A stretch of 54,776 nt of DNA from Flammeovirgaceae bacterium (GCA_024638265.1 JAHEKQ010000013.1:1-54776), one strand, 5' to 3'. Counted from the first letter of the stretch, positions 33,191 to 42,224 are shown. Translations and numbers: made by a program. The notes: generated by a model from the sequence alone, not told the origin.

Positions 33191-34093
33191 ATGAAGGACG
33201 AAAAAATGAACAATTTCCTAGAGACTTACCATGATATCATGTTATGGTCTGCCCTGGGTCTTGTAGCACTGGCGATCATATGGTATATCATTCACCTCAT
33301 AAGGTATGCCGGTATCAGCGAATACAAGGCCAAATATGACTATGTCAGGGAAAAGGAAATTAAGCATTATAGGGCCAGTTTTTATATGATTGCAATTGCA
33401 GTATTTGCCTTTGTGAACCTGTATGCTGTGGGTGACTTTGATTGGGTCTGGTTTTCCATGCGTGCATTTATGGGAATAGCTGTGGGTACGCTTGTCGGTT
33501 ATGTAGCCAATCTGATCCTGTTGTATTATTATCCGGCTACGCTAGATAAGAAGTTGAAAAAATGGAGGTATACTCCCCGGATTAATCCAAAAACAGGAAA
33601 TAAAATGAGGCTTCTTTCCGAAGAGGAGGAAGATGTTCACCTCGATGAAGGAATGCAGGCGGAAGAGGAAGCATTCTCTGTGGATTACGATGTTTGGATT
33701 GACGAAGAAACGGGAGATGTGAAAATCGAGAAGTACCAAGGTCATTTGCAGGCGGTACAATGTAACAATTGCGGATTCTTCACCATGAGGGTAATTAAGG
33801 AAGAAATCCTGTCTGAACCCACCGATACGGAAGAAGGTGAACTTGTTAAGCATTATGAGTGTACTTACTGTGGTTCAATAAGAGCTACTCAGCATGATAT
33901 TGCACCACTTAAGTCTGGCGAGATCGATCATGTTGATCCGACTTCAGTGAAGTTTGCAGGCAAGCGTCTGGTGGCAAGTGTTGAGGTTGAAATCACTGCA
34001 AATGACGGACACAAAAAAGTATATGTATTTCAAACCGTTGACCAGGCCACTAAATTCCTGGAGGAATTTGATTACGATAAGGTAGCTGAATAA
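33191..34093 (+). CDS. Membrane protein with C-terminal zinc ribbon, unknown function
   Basis: 300 residues. Three hydrophobic segments (about 17-38, 63-80 and 86-112) are followed by a long soluble part. An acidic stretch (SEEEEDVHLDEGMQAEEE, 143-160) precedes a four-cysteine zinc ribbon: CNNC at 191-194 and CTYC at 224-227. The remaining tail is alpha/beta. I recognise no named family. A second ATG five codons in (33206, MNNFL) is an alternative start. Flanked by terminators on both sides, so it is a single-gene transcript, with a palindrome in its leader. Confidence 0.72.
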   Translation: MKDEKMNNFLETYHDIMLWSALGLVALAIIWYIIHLIRYAGISEYKAKYDYVREKEIKHYRASFYMIAIAVFAFVNLYAVGDFDWVWFSMRAFMGIAVGTLVGYVANLILLYYYPATLDKKLKKWRYTPRINPKTGNKMRLLSEEEEDVHLDEGMQAEEEAFSVDYDVWIDEETGDVKIEKYQGHLQAVQCNNCGFFTMRVIKEEILSEPTDTEEGELVKHYECTYCGSIRATQHDIAPLKSGEIDHVDPTSVKFAGKRLVASVEVEITANDGHKKVYVFQTVDQATKFLEEFDYDKVAE

Positions 34094-34112
34094 GCTATTC
34101 CAAAAAATATAT

Positions 34113-34145
34113 AAGGTTGCCCTGTTTGGGGGCAACCTTTTTTTG
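34113..34145 (+). terminator. Rho-independent terminator
   Basis: AAGGTTGCCC (34113-34122), loop TGTTTGG, GGGCAACCTT (34130-34139) and a T run. It lies 20 bases after the zinc-ribbon gene. Confidence 0.92.
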
Positions 34146-34225
34146 TGTTCGCGGGTTAAAAAGAAGTAATGGGCTAAGCTTAAATTTTTTGGTATCTTTT
34201 CTGCTTAGTACCTCTTAAAGAATTC

Positions 34226-36265
34226 ATGAAGATAGTTATGAGGAGATTATTGTTGTTTTTCGGGTTTTTACTGATCAGCTCGGGTATACTCTTCGGCCAG
34301 GAAGAAGAGAACCGGCTCGAAGTAAAACCCCACTATACAAAGGAAGCGGTAACCGTTGTGCGTTTATTGGATATGTACCACTTTAAAAAAGTGGAGTTTG
34401 AGGATTCCCTGTCTGCCGTAATACTTGATAACTATCTCGCTAACCTGGATAATGGTAAACAATATTTCTATGAGTCTGACATCTCACTTATTCGTAAATA
34501 CTATAAACATCGAATTGATGACCTGACCAAAGAGGGAAATGTCAGGCCGGCATTCTCAATCTATGAGGTGTTCGAAAAACGATTTGATGAGAGGATGAAA
34601 TATCTCCGTGAAAATTTACTCGATTATGAGTTTGATTTTACGTTGGATGAAGATTACGAAACGGATCGTGAAAAAATAGCCTGGATTGATTCAGAGGAGG
34701 AAATGAATGATCTCTGGCGCAAAATTATTAAAAGCCAATACTTGAGCCTCAAGCTCAATGGCAAAGAAGAAGCGGATATCAGAAAGGCACTCACAGACCG
34801 TTACAACAATTTTGAAAAACGACTGAAGCAGTACAGGAGTGAGGATGTATTCCAGTTGTTTATGAACCAGGTAGCCGAGGCATATGATCCACATACCAAT
34901 TACTTCTCTCCTGTAACATCCGAGCGATTCAGGCAAAATATGACACTGTCATTAGAGGGTATTGGTGCTCGACTTGTATCGGAAAATGACTACACCAAAA
35001 TTGTTGAGATCGTCCCGGGAGGTCCGGCATATAAGAGCAATCAACTTCATCCCGAAGACCGAATTATAGGCGTCGGACAAGGCAGGGAAGCAGATGCGGA
35101 GATGGAAGATGTGATTGGTTGGAGGCTCGATGACGTAGTGAGTAAGATCAAGGGTCCAAAGGGAACCTGGGTGACTTTGCAGATAATTCCCGCGGAATCA
35201 GGATTGGATGGCCCCACGAAATTGGTTACGCTCCAACGAGAGAAGATTAAGCTTGAGGATCAAAAAGTTACCAGCAAGGTTTATGAAATCAGGAAAGACG
35301 GCAAGGATTTCAAGATGGGTGTAATTACCGTTCCCGGGTTTTATTGGGATTTTGAAGCAGCCCAGGCGGGTGAAACAGATTATAACAGTACCACACGCGA
35401 TGTAAAGAAAATATTAGTGAACCTCAAGGAGCAGAAAGTTGATGGCGTTTTGATGGATTTACGTGATAATGGGGGTGGTTCGCTCAAGGAAGCCATTGAT
35501 CTCACAGGTTTGTTCATCAAGAAAGGTCCTGTGGTTCAGGTGAAAAATTCAGTAAATAAAGTAGATATCAATGAGGACGAAGACCCGGATATTACCTGGG
35601 ATGGCCCTTTGACAGTAATGATAAACCGCTTCAGCGCCTCTGCCTCAGAAATTTTTGCAGGAGCAATCCAGGACTATAACAGGGGCGTAGTGATCGGTGA
35701 ACAAAGCTTTGGCAAAGGTACTGTTCAAACTATAATAGACCTGCAACGCTTTCTGCCACGCGAAAAAGAGAAACTCGGTCAACTAAAAATCACATTTCAG
35801 AAGTTTTACCGCGTTACCGGAAGTAGTACACAACACCTTGGTGTGATGCCTGATATAACTTTGCCATCTGCTTTTGATGCAGATGAGTACGGTGAGAGCA
35901 GCCAGCCGAGCGCACTGCCATGGGATCAGATAAAAGAGACCAAGTTTTCGAGTACCAATGAGATTTCCGGCGATTTGTTGGCCAGCTTGAATGCCAGTCA
36001 TTCTAATCGCCTTCAGAACGATCCTATGCTTAAGCAGTTGGTTAAAGACGTAAACGAACTTCGTGACTCAATGAACGATACGAAAATAAGTTTGAATGAA
36101 GAATCACGAAAGAAGGAGAGGGAAAGGAGAAGTAAAAGCGGAAATGACCTGGGAACAGAAATTGTTAAGGAAGGCGAATTGGAAGATATTATTGAAATTG
36201 AAGACACCTACCTACGAGAAGGAGTGATTGTGCTTTCTGAACTCGTGAAATCCAAGATCGGTTAA
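34226..36265 (+). CDS. prc: Carboxy-terminal processing (tail-specific) protease Prc
   Basis: A 679-residue periplasmic serine protease of the S41 family. A signal peptide (to about residue 25) is followed by an N-terminal helical domain (30-230), a PDZ domain (about 235-330, with LSLEGIGARLV and VVSKIKGPKGTW), the protease core (345-545) and a C-terminal helical DUF3340-type domain. The catalytic pair is Ser472 in SASASEIFAG and Lys497 in SFGKGTVQ; their 25-residue spacing equals that of E. coli Tsp (430/455). It degrades or trims exported proteins from their C-termini. Its stop overlaps the convergent TrpF-like gene by 4 bases. Confidence 0.95.
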   Translation: MKIVMRRLLLFFGFLLISSGILFGQEEENRLEVKPHYTKEAVTVVRLLDMYHFKKVEFEDSLSAVILDNYLANLDNGKQYFYESDISLIRKYYKHRIDDLTKEGNVRPAFSIYEVFEKRFDERMKYLRENLLDYEFDFTLDEDYETDREKIAWIDSEEEMNDLWRKIIKSQYLSLKLNGKEEADIRKALTDRYNNFEKRLKQYRSEDVFQLFMNQVAEAYDPHTNYFSPVTSERFRQNMTLSLEGIGARLVSENDYTKIVEIVPGGPAYKSNQLHPEDRIIGVGQGREADAEMEDVIGWRLDDVVSKIKGPKGTWVTLQIIPAESGLDGPTKLVTLQREKIKLEDQKVTSKVYEIRKDGKDFKMGVITVPGFYWDFEAAQAGETDYNSTTRDVKKILVNLKEQKVDGVLMDLRDNGGGSLKEAIDLTGLFIKKGPVVQVKNSVNKVDINEDEDPDITWDGPLTVMINRFSASASEIFAGAIQDYNRGVVIGEQSFGKGTVQTIIDLQRFLPREKEKLGQLKITFQKFYRVTGSSTQHLGVMPDITLPSAFDADEYGESSQPSALPWDQIKETKFSSTNEISGDLLASLNASHSNRLQNDPMLKQLVKDVNELRDSMNDTKISLNEESRKKERERRSKSGNDLGTEIVKEGELEDIIEIEDTYLREGVIVLSELVKSKIG

Positions 36266-36840
36266 TCCCAGGGATCGTCCTCGAGCACCTCAAGGATGTC
36301 CATTAATTCATTGTAATCCTTATATCCCGGACGTATTTCTTCACTGCCCTTCATGGCAATGCCTGAAATAGCAGGGTGAGCAACTAACTCAAGTACATTG
36401 TCCTTAGTGAAGCCATAACCCAGTAGGATTTTACTACTACCACTATACGTGCTAAGTTCATCCAGGTCACTTTTGCTGATTATTGCATCAGTCCCTGTTA
36501 ATAGGATATAGTTAGTGTTATCAGGCAACTCCGGATATGATCTGAGCTCATCAATCGTTACAGTAATCACTCTGGGAAGTGGGGATCCAATATCTTGTGC
36601 CTGGGAAAGGTTGAGTTGAATTCCATCAAACAGTTCCGAAATTTCAGGCTCTTTACCTTCCGCGATTATTTCAACCCCGCTAATCCATTCCCGGATGGAT
36701 TCGATATCCTCCTGCTTGACATAAGACTCCGAGTCTGGATCGGTATTGAACCCAAGCTGATCCACACCCATTCCGGCACAATACCGAGCATCACTTAGAT
36801 TGGTGATATTTCCTACCTTTACAAACGATTTTAAAGCCAT
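36262..36840 (-). CDS. TrpF-like (phosphoribosylanthranilate isomerase fold) protein, catalytic cysteine lost
   Basis: 192 residues from the ATG at 36840; the upstream extension (52 residues) crosses the promoter region of the divergent lipoprotein and has no coding character. The start KVGNITNLSDARYCAGMGVDQLGF follows the TrpF pattern K[IV]CGIT..xDA..GAD..GF, but the catalytic Cys is Gly10 and the following Gly is Asn11. The phosphate-binding GG motif near the C-terminus is not seen either (LLGYGFTKDNVLELV). It is probably an inactive or repurposed relative. No other trp gene is near. TrpF is normally about 200-210 residues. Confidence 0.75.
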   Translation of the reverse strand: MALKSFVKVGNITNLSDARYCAGMGVDQLGFNTDPDSESYVKQEDIESIREWISGVEIIAEGKEPEISELFDGIQLNLSQAQDIGSPLPRVITVTIDELRSYPELPDNTNYILLTGTDAIISKSDLDELSTYSGSSKILLGYGFTKDNVLELVAHPAISGIAMKGSEEIRPGYKDYNELMDILEVLEDDPWD

Positions 36841-36864
36841 TTTGAAAAATTTTCTGGGGTAAAA

Positions 36865-36884
36865 ATAATCTAATTTCAGATTAT
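36865..36884. promoter_or_regulatory. Inverted repeat between divergent genes
   Basis: ATAATCT (36865-36871), AATTTC, AGATTAT (36878-36884): perfect 7-bp arms, 25 bases before the TrpF-like start and 37 before the lipoprotein start. It could serve either gene as an operator. Inference only. Confidence 0.35.
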
Positions 36885-36921
36885 AAATGTTACCTATAGT
36901 GTTCAGATTCCATAAATAGTT

Positions 36922-37587
36922 ATGAGATTGATTTTTTGGTGTGTGTTGAGCCTGGTGGCCATTTCCTGTACTGATAAAGTAAATCCATTGCCCCAACCGG
37001 AACTATCTTATATGAACCTTACAGCAGGTAATACCTGGACCTACTCGGTAGAAGAAAATGAATATACTCCTGGAAATGTGGTTAGTTCGCTCTACTACCT
37101 GAAAGACTCACTAGTCGACGCAGGGAATGGATACAGTGTTTACAGGTTCAGGACAGTGGATCTTGACCAGGATTGGGATTTGGAATTAGTCTGGAATATT
37201 GAGGTTTCAGAGCAGAGAGTATTGTTTACCATAGATGACAAAATCAGTATTAATTGGGTATTTCCACCTAAAGAGGGGAAAACCTGGATCGGAACAGCAT
37301 TTTCACAGGATCCGGTACAGGAGTTTCGAATGGAAGAAGTAGGAATCTCATTTCTAAGTAAAGAAAACATCGATTTTGATCAGACTACGAGGGTTACTCA
37401 ATGGAACAATGAGGATTTTATTGTAGAACTTGAATATCGGACAGAGGTGTTTCAAAAAGACATTGGCCTGGTCGAGTCGGAAGAGAAGAACTATATTTAC
37501 TGTCAGGAACCCTCTTGCCTGGGTGATCAACAGGTGGATGTCGGGTTTGATAAGGTGATTAGCCTGGTTGAATGGAATCTGAATTGA
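36922..37587 (+). CDS. Lipoprotein, unknown function
   Basis: 221 residues with a lipobox (VAISC, Cys16). The mature part is beta-rich (WTYSVEENEYTPGNVV, YSVYRFRTVDLDQDWDLELVW) with no recognised family. Its last 16 bases overlap the first codons of the T9SS subtilase, so the two are translationally coupled. It may be a partner, inhibitor or substrate of that protease. It is divergent from the TrpF-like gene, with an inverted repeat in the gap. Confidence 0.78.
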   Translation: MRLIFWCVLSLVAISCTDKVNPLPQPELSYMNLTAGNTWTYSVEENEYTPGNVVSSLYYLKDSLVDAGNGYSVYRFRTVDLDQDWDLELVWNIEVSEQRVLFTIDDKISINWVFPPKEGKTWIGTAFSQDPVQEFRMEEVGISFLSKENIDFDQTTRVTQWNNEDFIVELEYRTEVFQKDIGLVESEEKNYIYCQEPSCLGDQQVDVGFDKVISLVEWNLN

Positions 37588-39182
37588 GAAGATGGTTAAC
37601 ATATGTGGTGATATTCCTGTGCTTTACAGCCCACGCCCAGGACCGGTACATGGTTTTTTTTAATGACAAAGAAGGGTCACCTTTTACAGTCAATCAGCCC
37701 CTGGATTTTCTGTCACAGGAAAGTATAGACCGCAGGGCACATCATGGAGTAGAAATAACTGCTACAGACCTTCCGGTTAATCCTGATTATATAAGCCAGG
37801 TTAAGGCCATCGGTGCCGAGACGTACTATGCTAGCCGTTGGATGAATGGGCTAATGATTCAGGCCGACGCAGCGCAGGTTGACCAGGTGGAAGGACTTCC
37901 AATCGTACAGTCGGTGGAGTGGATCGGTCCGGGGGCACCTCTGACCGGAGGCAGGGTGGCAAACACCAGTAAATATGAGGATCTTGAGGACGAGGAAACG
38001 GCGGTCCAGAATAATCTCATCGGAACAACCGAGATGTTCCAGGAGGGTTGGAGGGGAGAAGGTGTAACCATTGCTATCCTGGATGCAGGTTTTCCCGGAG
38101 TAAACACGATGGAGGGTTTCACGGGCCTAAGGGATCAGCAGGGGATTACTGAAACATGGAACTATGTTGGGAATGAACAAGGAGTATACATAAGTAATAC
38201 ACATGGGACTTACGTTCTGAGTATTCTAGCGGCTGAAATTGCCGGGACTTTTCAGGGAATAGCCACAGAATCAAAATTCTTATTGTATTTAACTGAGGAT
38301 GTCGGATCAGAGCACCGTGTTGAGGAATATAACTTTCTTTTTGCTACAGAACGGGCTGATAGTGCCGGTGCTGATATAATAACTGCCAGCCTGGGATATA
38401 CCGATTTTGATTCACCTTCACCATCTTATTCCACAAGTGACCTGGATGGGAATACGGGAATCGTAACCAAGGCGGCCAATTGGGCGGCAGAACGGGGAAT
38501 TCTTTTTGTCACCAGCGCCGGAAATTCAGGGGGAAACTCATGGCAGAAGGTAACAATGCCCGGAGATTGTATAGACTGTCTTGCTGTAGGCTCAGTTACT
38601 GCCCAGGGGCTCAGGAGCAATTTTTCGTCACTGGGCCCTACCGAAGATGGTCGAATTAAGCCGGATGTAATGGCGATGGGTAGTGGGGTTAAATTGCTTA
38701 ACAGCCAAAATCAGGTTGTAACCAAAAATGGTACAAGTCTATCCGCACCGCAGATTGCCGGTTTGGCTTCAGGGCTCTGGGAGCGCTACCCCGAACTGAC
38801 TTCCACAGAATTGCTTAATGCAATACGTATGTCCTCCGACCGCGCTTTTTCTCCGGATAATTTCTATGGCTACGGAATCCCGCATTACTATGGTGTGGTA
38901 AATTATCTCGAAACCAATAACCAGGTAGAAGATATCCGGATATTCCCTAACCCTGTTGACGAGGCAAAGCTTTATTTTAAGGTGAAAGACCCATTTGAAA
39001 TCAATTCCATTAATTATTCACTGGTGAATATGAATGGACAGGAGGTAAGCAAAGGAGGGATCAATTTCAGCTGGGCAAATTTTGAGAAGGTGTTGGATAT
39101 TGGGGGCCTTAATAACGGACTATACATTTTAAGGGTTCAATATGGGGATGTGCTATTGACTCGCAGAATAGTGGTGAGGTGA
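37572..39182 (+). CDS. Secreted S8 serine protease (subtilase) with T9SS sorting domain
   Basis: 536 residues. The signal sequence (RRWLTYVVIFLCFTAHA) starts inside the preceding gene. Catalytic residues are all present: Asp171 (AILDAGF), His211 (NTHGTYV), Asn318 (SAGNSGG, oxyanion) and Ser389 (NGTSLSAPQ). A prodomain-like segment spans about 25-125. The last 75 residues (IRIFPNPVDEAKLYF to GLYILRVQYGDVLLTRRIVV) are a type A T9SS C-terminal domain, so it is exported across the outer membrane and probably attached or released. It overlaps the lipoprotein gene by 16 bases. Confidence 0.93.
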   Translation: MESELRRWLTYVVIFLCFTAHAQDRYMVFFNDKEGSPFTVNQPLDFLSQESIDRRAHHGVEITATDLPVNPDYISQVKAIGAETYYASRWMNGLMIQADAAQVDQVEGLPIVQSVEWIGPGAPLTGGRVANTSKYEDLEDEETAVQNNLIGTTEMFQEGWRGEGVTIAILDAGFPGVNTMEGFTGLRDQQGITETWNYVGNEQGVYISNTHGTYVLSILAAEIAGTFQGIATESKFLLYLTEDVGSEHRVEEYNFLFATERADSAGADIITASLGYTDFDSPSPSYSTSDLDGNTGIVTKAANWAAERGILFVTSAGNSGGNSWQKVTMPGDCIDCLAVGSVTAQGLRSNFSSLGPTEDGRIKPDVMAMGSGVKLLNSQNQVVTKNGTSLSAPQIAGLASGLWERYPELTSTELLNAIRMSSDRAFSPDNFYGYGIPHYYGVVNYLETNNQVEDIRIFPNPVDEAKLYFKVKDPFEINSINYSLVNMNGQEVSKGGINFSWANFEKVLDIGGLNNGLYILRVQYGDVLLTRRIVVR

Positions 39183-39192
39183 GCAATATTTC

Positions 39193-39200
39193 TATCTTTG
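39193..39200 (+). promoter_or_regulatory. Candidate -7 box upstream of rpe
   Basis: TATCTTTG matches TAnnTTTG, 26 bases before the rpe ATG and 10 bases after the subtilase stop. No clear TTTG lies at the usual -33 distance, so the promoter is tentative; read-through from the subtilase transcript is also possible. Confidence 0.4.
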
Positions 39201-39226
39201 TCAGATAATTTCATCAACCATTTCAA

Positions 39227-39880
39227 ATGAGTAATACGCTAATTGCACCATCGGTTTTGGCCTGTGATTTCGGCAGAATTAATGAAGAGATTGCAATGCT
39301 GAATGAGAGCGAGGCCGACTACATCCATATTGACATTATGGATGGGGTCTTTGTCCCAAATATATCCTTCGGCCTCCCCGTAGTCTCGGCAATGAATAAA
39401 ATGGCAGAGAAGCCTCTGGATGTACATTTAATGATCGTGGAGCCAGAGAAATATGTGGAGGAATTCGCTAAACGAGGGGCGAGTATTATCAGCGTACATT
39501 ATGAAGCATGCCCGCATCTCCACAGAAATCTTCAACAGCTTAAAGACCTGGGCGTAAACCGCGGTGTTGCTATAAACCCCCATACTCCTGTGGAACTGCT
39601 GGAGGATGTCATTATGGATATTGATCTCGTATGTTTAATGTCTGTAAATCCCGGATTTGGTGGACAAAAATTTATCGAACAGACCTACCAGAAAGTCACT
39701 AAACTCAAAAAGATAATAGAAGAACATGGTACGCAAACCAAAATTGAGATCGATGGTGGTGTTACCTCCTCGAACGCCAGAAAACTGGTTGATGCAGGTG
39801 CCGATGTCCTCGTAGCAGGGAGCTTTGTCTTCAAATCTGACGACCCCGTCCACACTATACATGAACTAAAAAACGTTTGA
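39227..39880 (+). CDS. rpe: Ribulose-phosphate 3-epimerase
   Basis: 217 residues, a cytosolic TIM-barrel metalloenzyme interconverting ribulose-5-phosphate and xylulose-5-phosphate in the pentose phosphate pathway. Motifs: APSVLACDFGRINEEI near 7-22, HIDIMDGVFVPNISFG near 33-48 (metal His and catalytic Asp), DVHLMI near 65, LMSVNPGFGGQKFI near 136-149 (phosphate and metal) and KIEIDGGV near 168 (second catalytic Asp). Length and sequence are normal. The next gene, a TonB receptor with a GTG start, begins 6 bases later, an unexpected partner for a housekeeping enzyme. Confidence 0.96.
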   Translation: MSNTLIAPSVLACDFGRINEEIAMLNESEADYIHIDIMDGVFVPNISFGLPVVSAMNKMAEKPLDVHLMIVEPEKYVEEFAKRGASIISVHYEACPHLHRNLQQLKDLGVNRGVAINPHTPVELLEDVIMDIDLVCLMSVNPGFGGQKFIEQTYQKVTKLKKIIEEHGTQTKIEIDGGVTSSNARKLVDAGADVLVAGSFVFKSDDPVHTIHELKNV

Positions 39881-39886
39881 CAGTTT

Positions 39887-42190
39887 GTGATCCGTCGCAT
39901 ATTTCTGTCAATAGTATTCATTCTCGCAGGGACCACTTTTCTATTTGCCCAACAAATGATCAGTGGGACGGTCACCGACCTGTCGGGTACCCCTATAGAA
40001 GGTGTGGCCGTGAAGGTTCAGGATCAGACGGTTGGAACAACGACGAACTCAAGGGGACTCTTTGAACTTCAGCTTTATATTTCTGATTCCGTCTGGGTGG
40101 AATTCCTGCATGTTTCGTTCCAATCAATAGGAATCTGGATAAAAGATGAAACCCTTGATCTCGATATCAGGATGGAGGATAAAAGTACCCTTCTCAACCC
40201 CGTCGAGATACTTGGAAATCCCAGGCAAACCGTTGGATTGATCTCTATTTCAGGGAGATCCTTTCTGGAAGCGCCTTCCGGAAATAACGATATCAACTCG
40301 ATTCTTAAGACCCTTCCCGGGGTGGTCTCAAATAATGAACTATCATCAAATTATTCTGTGAGGGGGGGCAATTTTGATGAAAACCTAATATTCATCAATG
40401 AGATACCTGTTTACAGGCCGTTTCTGATCAGTAATGGTCGCCAGGAGGGGTTGGGGTCAGTAAACTCTGATATGGTCGATAACGTCGAATTTAGTACCGG
40501 AGGCTGGTCTTCTGTTTACGGGGGGCGTCTAAGCTCTGTTTTACGAGCTCAATACAAGCAACCTAACAGGAATTCGCTTAGAGCTTCTGCAGGTTTATTG
40601 GGAGGAGACCTGACCGCTGGCATGAAGGGAAATAAATGGAGCGTGTTAAGTGGAATTAGATATAAGTCTTCTCAATATCTATTGAATACCTTTGAAACCC
40701 AAGGTGAATATCAACCTCGGTTTGCCGATATCCAGACCATTGTAAATTTTTCGCCCACTACAAATACCAATGTTTCCTTATTCCTAAACTATGCTCAAAA
40801 CCGGTTCCTGGTGATCCCATCGAGCAGGACTTCTGAATTTGGTACGTTCAATCAATCATTCAGACTTTTCGTAGCCTATGAAGGAAGGGAAATAATGAAC
40901 TATGATACCTGGCAGGGTGCAATAACTATTAAACAAAACCTGTCTGATCGTTGGCAGGTAAATCTTGTAGCCTCAAGGGTGAATTCAATTGAAGAGGAAT
41001 CCGTCGATGTGGAAGGGGGCTACAGACTCTGTGACATTGACAGAGGATCAGGCAATGAGGATTGCCTTATCACCCGCGGCATCGGAACTGAATACCGCTA
41101 CGGAAGAAATCAACTCAATGCCGCTATTTCTGATTTTCGCCTGGTATCGGATCATCAACTGAATTTGAATAACGATCTTTCCTGGGGTATTGACTATAAG
41201 ACGGTCGATATTGACGATGTCGTCGATGAATACAGCTTTGTAGATTCTTCGGATTATGTAACCTCATTAGAGCGAATTGATTCCGATAACAAGCTGTCTT
41301 ACAATATACTGGCATTTTTCCTTAACCATCAGATCCGCAGCATGGACAGGACGCTGGAATGGGGTGTTCGAACTACTTATTCGGGTGTCAGTGATGAATG
41401 GTTAGTTGCTCCAAGGTTGAGATTTATTCAGCGGTTATCGCCGAGATCAAAAATACAGCTGGCCACCGGAATTTATTATCAACCTCCGTTTTACCGCGAA
41501 CTCAGGGGGAATGATGGGATGCTGAATACCGTCAGAGCGCAGTCATCCATTCACTTCATTGCGGGATATGACCGGAATTTTCAAATTTGGCAACGACCGT
41601 TTCAGTGGAAGGTCGAAGCCTACCTGAAGGAGCTTAGAAACTCAATCCCCTATGATATTCAGAACGTTCGTGTAAGATATTTACCTGATCTGTTGGCAAG
41701 CGGCCGTATCCAGGGAATTGATTCGAGGATAGGGGGAGAGTTTATTCCCGGAACGGAATCATGGTTTTCGATGAGTGTATTATCGGCCCGGGAAGATATC
41801 GATGGAGATGAACGCGGACTGATTAGAAAACCCACTGACCAGCGACTCACACTCGGTATATTATTTCGCGATCATTTACCAAATAATCCATCCGTACGAG
41901 TGACGATGAATCTGCAGGTGGGCACGGGATTACCCTTCGGTCCGCCGGGAGATTTATCGAACAGGAATGTTTTCACGGGCAGGATTTACCGTCGATTGGA
42001 CCTGGGATTTACTAAGGAATTTAACCCTGATTTTGGAGATGTATTTATCTCACTGGAAATCCTGAACGTTTTGGGAGTGGATAATGTAATTACCTACAAC
42101 TGGATTACAGATATCGTAAATCAGCAGATCGCTGTTCCCAATGCACTATCCGGTAGGTTTTTTAATCTTAAGGCTTCAATTAACCTGTAA
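39887..42190 (+). CDS. TonB-dependent outer-membrane receptor
   Basis: 767 residues from a GTG start; the signal peptide (residues 1-22, IFLSIVFILAGTTFLFA) begins right after it, so the GTG is probably the true start. A carboxypeptidase-regulatory-like domain (about 25-105) precedes the plug (about 115-230, with SNYSVRGGNFDENLIFINE and STGGWSSVYGGRLSSVL) and the barrel, ending in FNLKASINL with a terminal hydrophobic residue. It lacks a recognisable ligand signature. It is separated from rpe by only 6 bases. The substrate is unknown; the plug SVRGGNFDEN is typical of Cytophagia receptors without SusD partners. Confidence 0.87.
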   Translation: MIRRIFLSIVFILAGTTFLFAQQMISGTVTDLSGTPIEGVAVKVQDQTVGTTTNSRGLFELQLYISDSVWVEFLHVSFQSIGIWIKDETLDLDIRMEDKSTLLNPVEILGNPRQTVGLISISGRSFLEAPSGNNDINSILKTLPGVVSNNELSSNYSVRGGNFDENLIFINEIPVYRPFLISNGRQEGLGSVNSDMVDNVEFSTGGWSSVYGGRLSSVLRAQYKQPNRNSLRASAGLLGGDLTAGMKGNKWSVLSGIRYKSSQYLLNTFETQGEYQPRFADIQTIVNFSPTTNTNVSLFLNYAQNRFLVIPSSRTSEFGTFNQSFRLFVAYEGREIMNYDTWQGAITIKQNLSDRWQVNLVASRVNSIEEESVDVEGGYRLCDIDRGSGNEDCLITRGIGTEYRYGRNQLNAAISDFRLVSDHQLNLNNDLSWGIDYKTVDIDDVVDEYSFVDSSDYVTSLERIDSDNKLSYNILAFFLNHQIRSMDRTLEWGVRTTYSGVSDEWLVAPRLRFIQRLSPRSKIQLATGIYYQPPFYRELRGNDGMLNTVRAQSSIHFIAGYDRNFQIWQRPFQWKVEAYLKELRNSIPYDIQNVRVRYLPDLLASGRIQGIDSRIGGEFIPGTESWFSMSVLSAREDIDGDERGLIRKPTDQRLTLGILFRDHLPNNPSVRVTMNLQVGTGLPFGPPGDLSNRNVFTGRIYRRLDLGFTKEFNPDFGDVFISLEILNVLGVDNVITYNWITDIVNQQIAVPNALSGRFFNLKASINL

Positions 42191-42200
42191 GGGATATAAT

Positions 42201-42224
42201 CCGGTCAGAGAATTATCTGTCCGG
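42201..42224 (+). terminator. Near-perfect palindrome after the TonB receptor (weak terminator?)
   Basis: CCGG-T-CAGA-GAATTA-TCTG-T-CCGG is a 24-base palindrome with a T/T mismatch, 11 bases after the receptor stop. The downstream TTAAACTTTTT gives only a poor T tract, so termination is uncertain; it may also be an operator of the next gene (42292). Confidence 0.4.

Noticed and set aside
36841-36996. 52-residue N-terminal extension of the TrpF-like gene
   Set aside because: It overlaps the start of the divergent lipoprotein gene and the palindrome; TrpF homology begins at the ATG at 36840.
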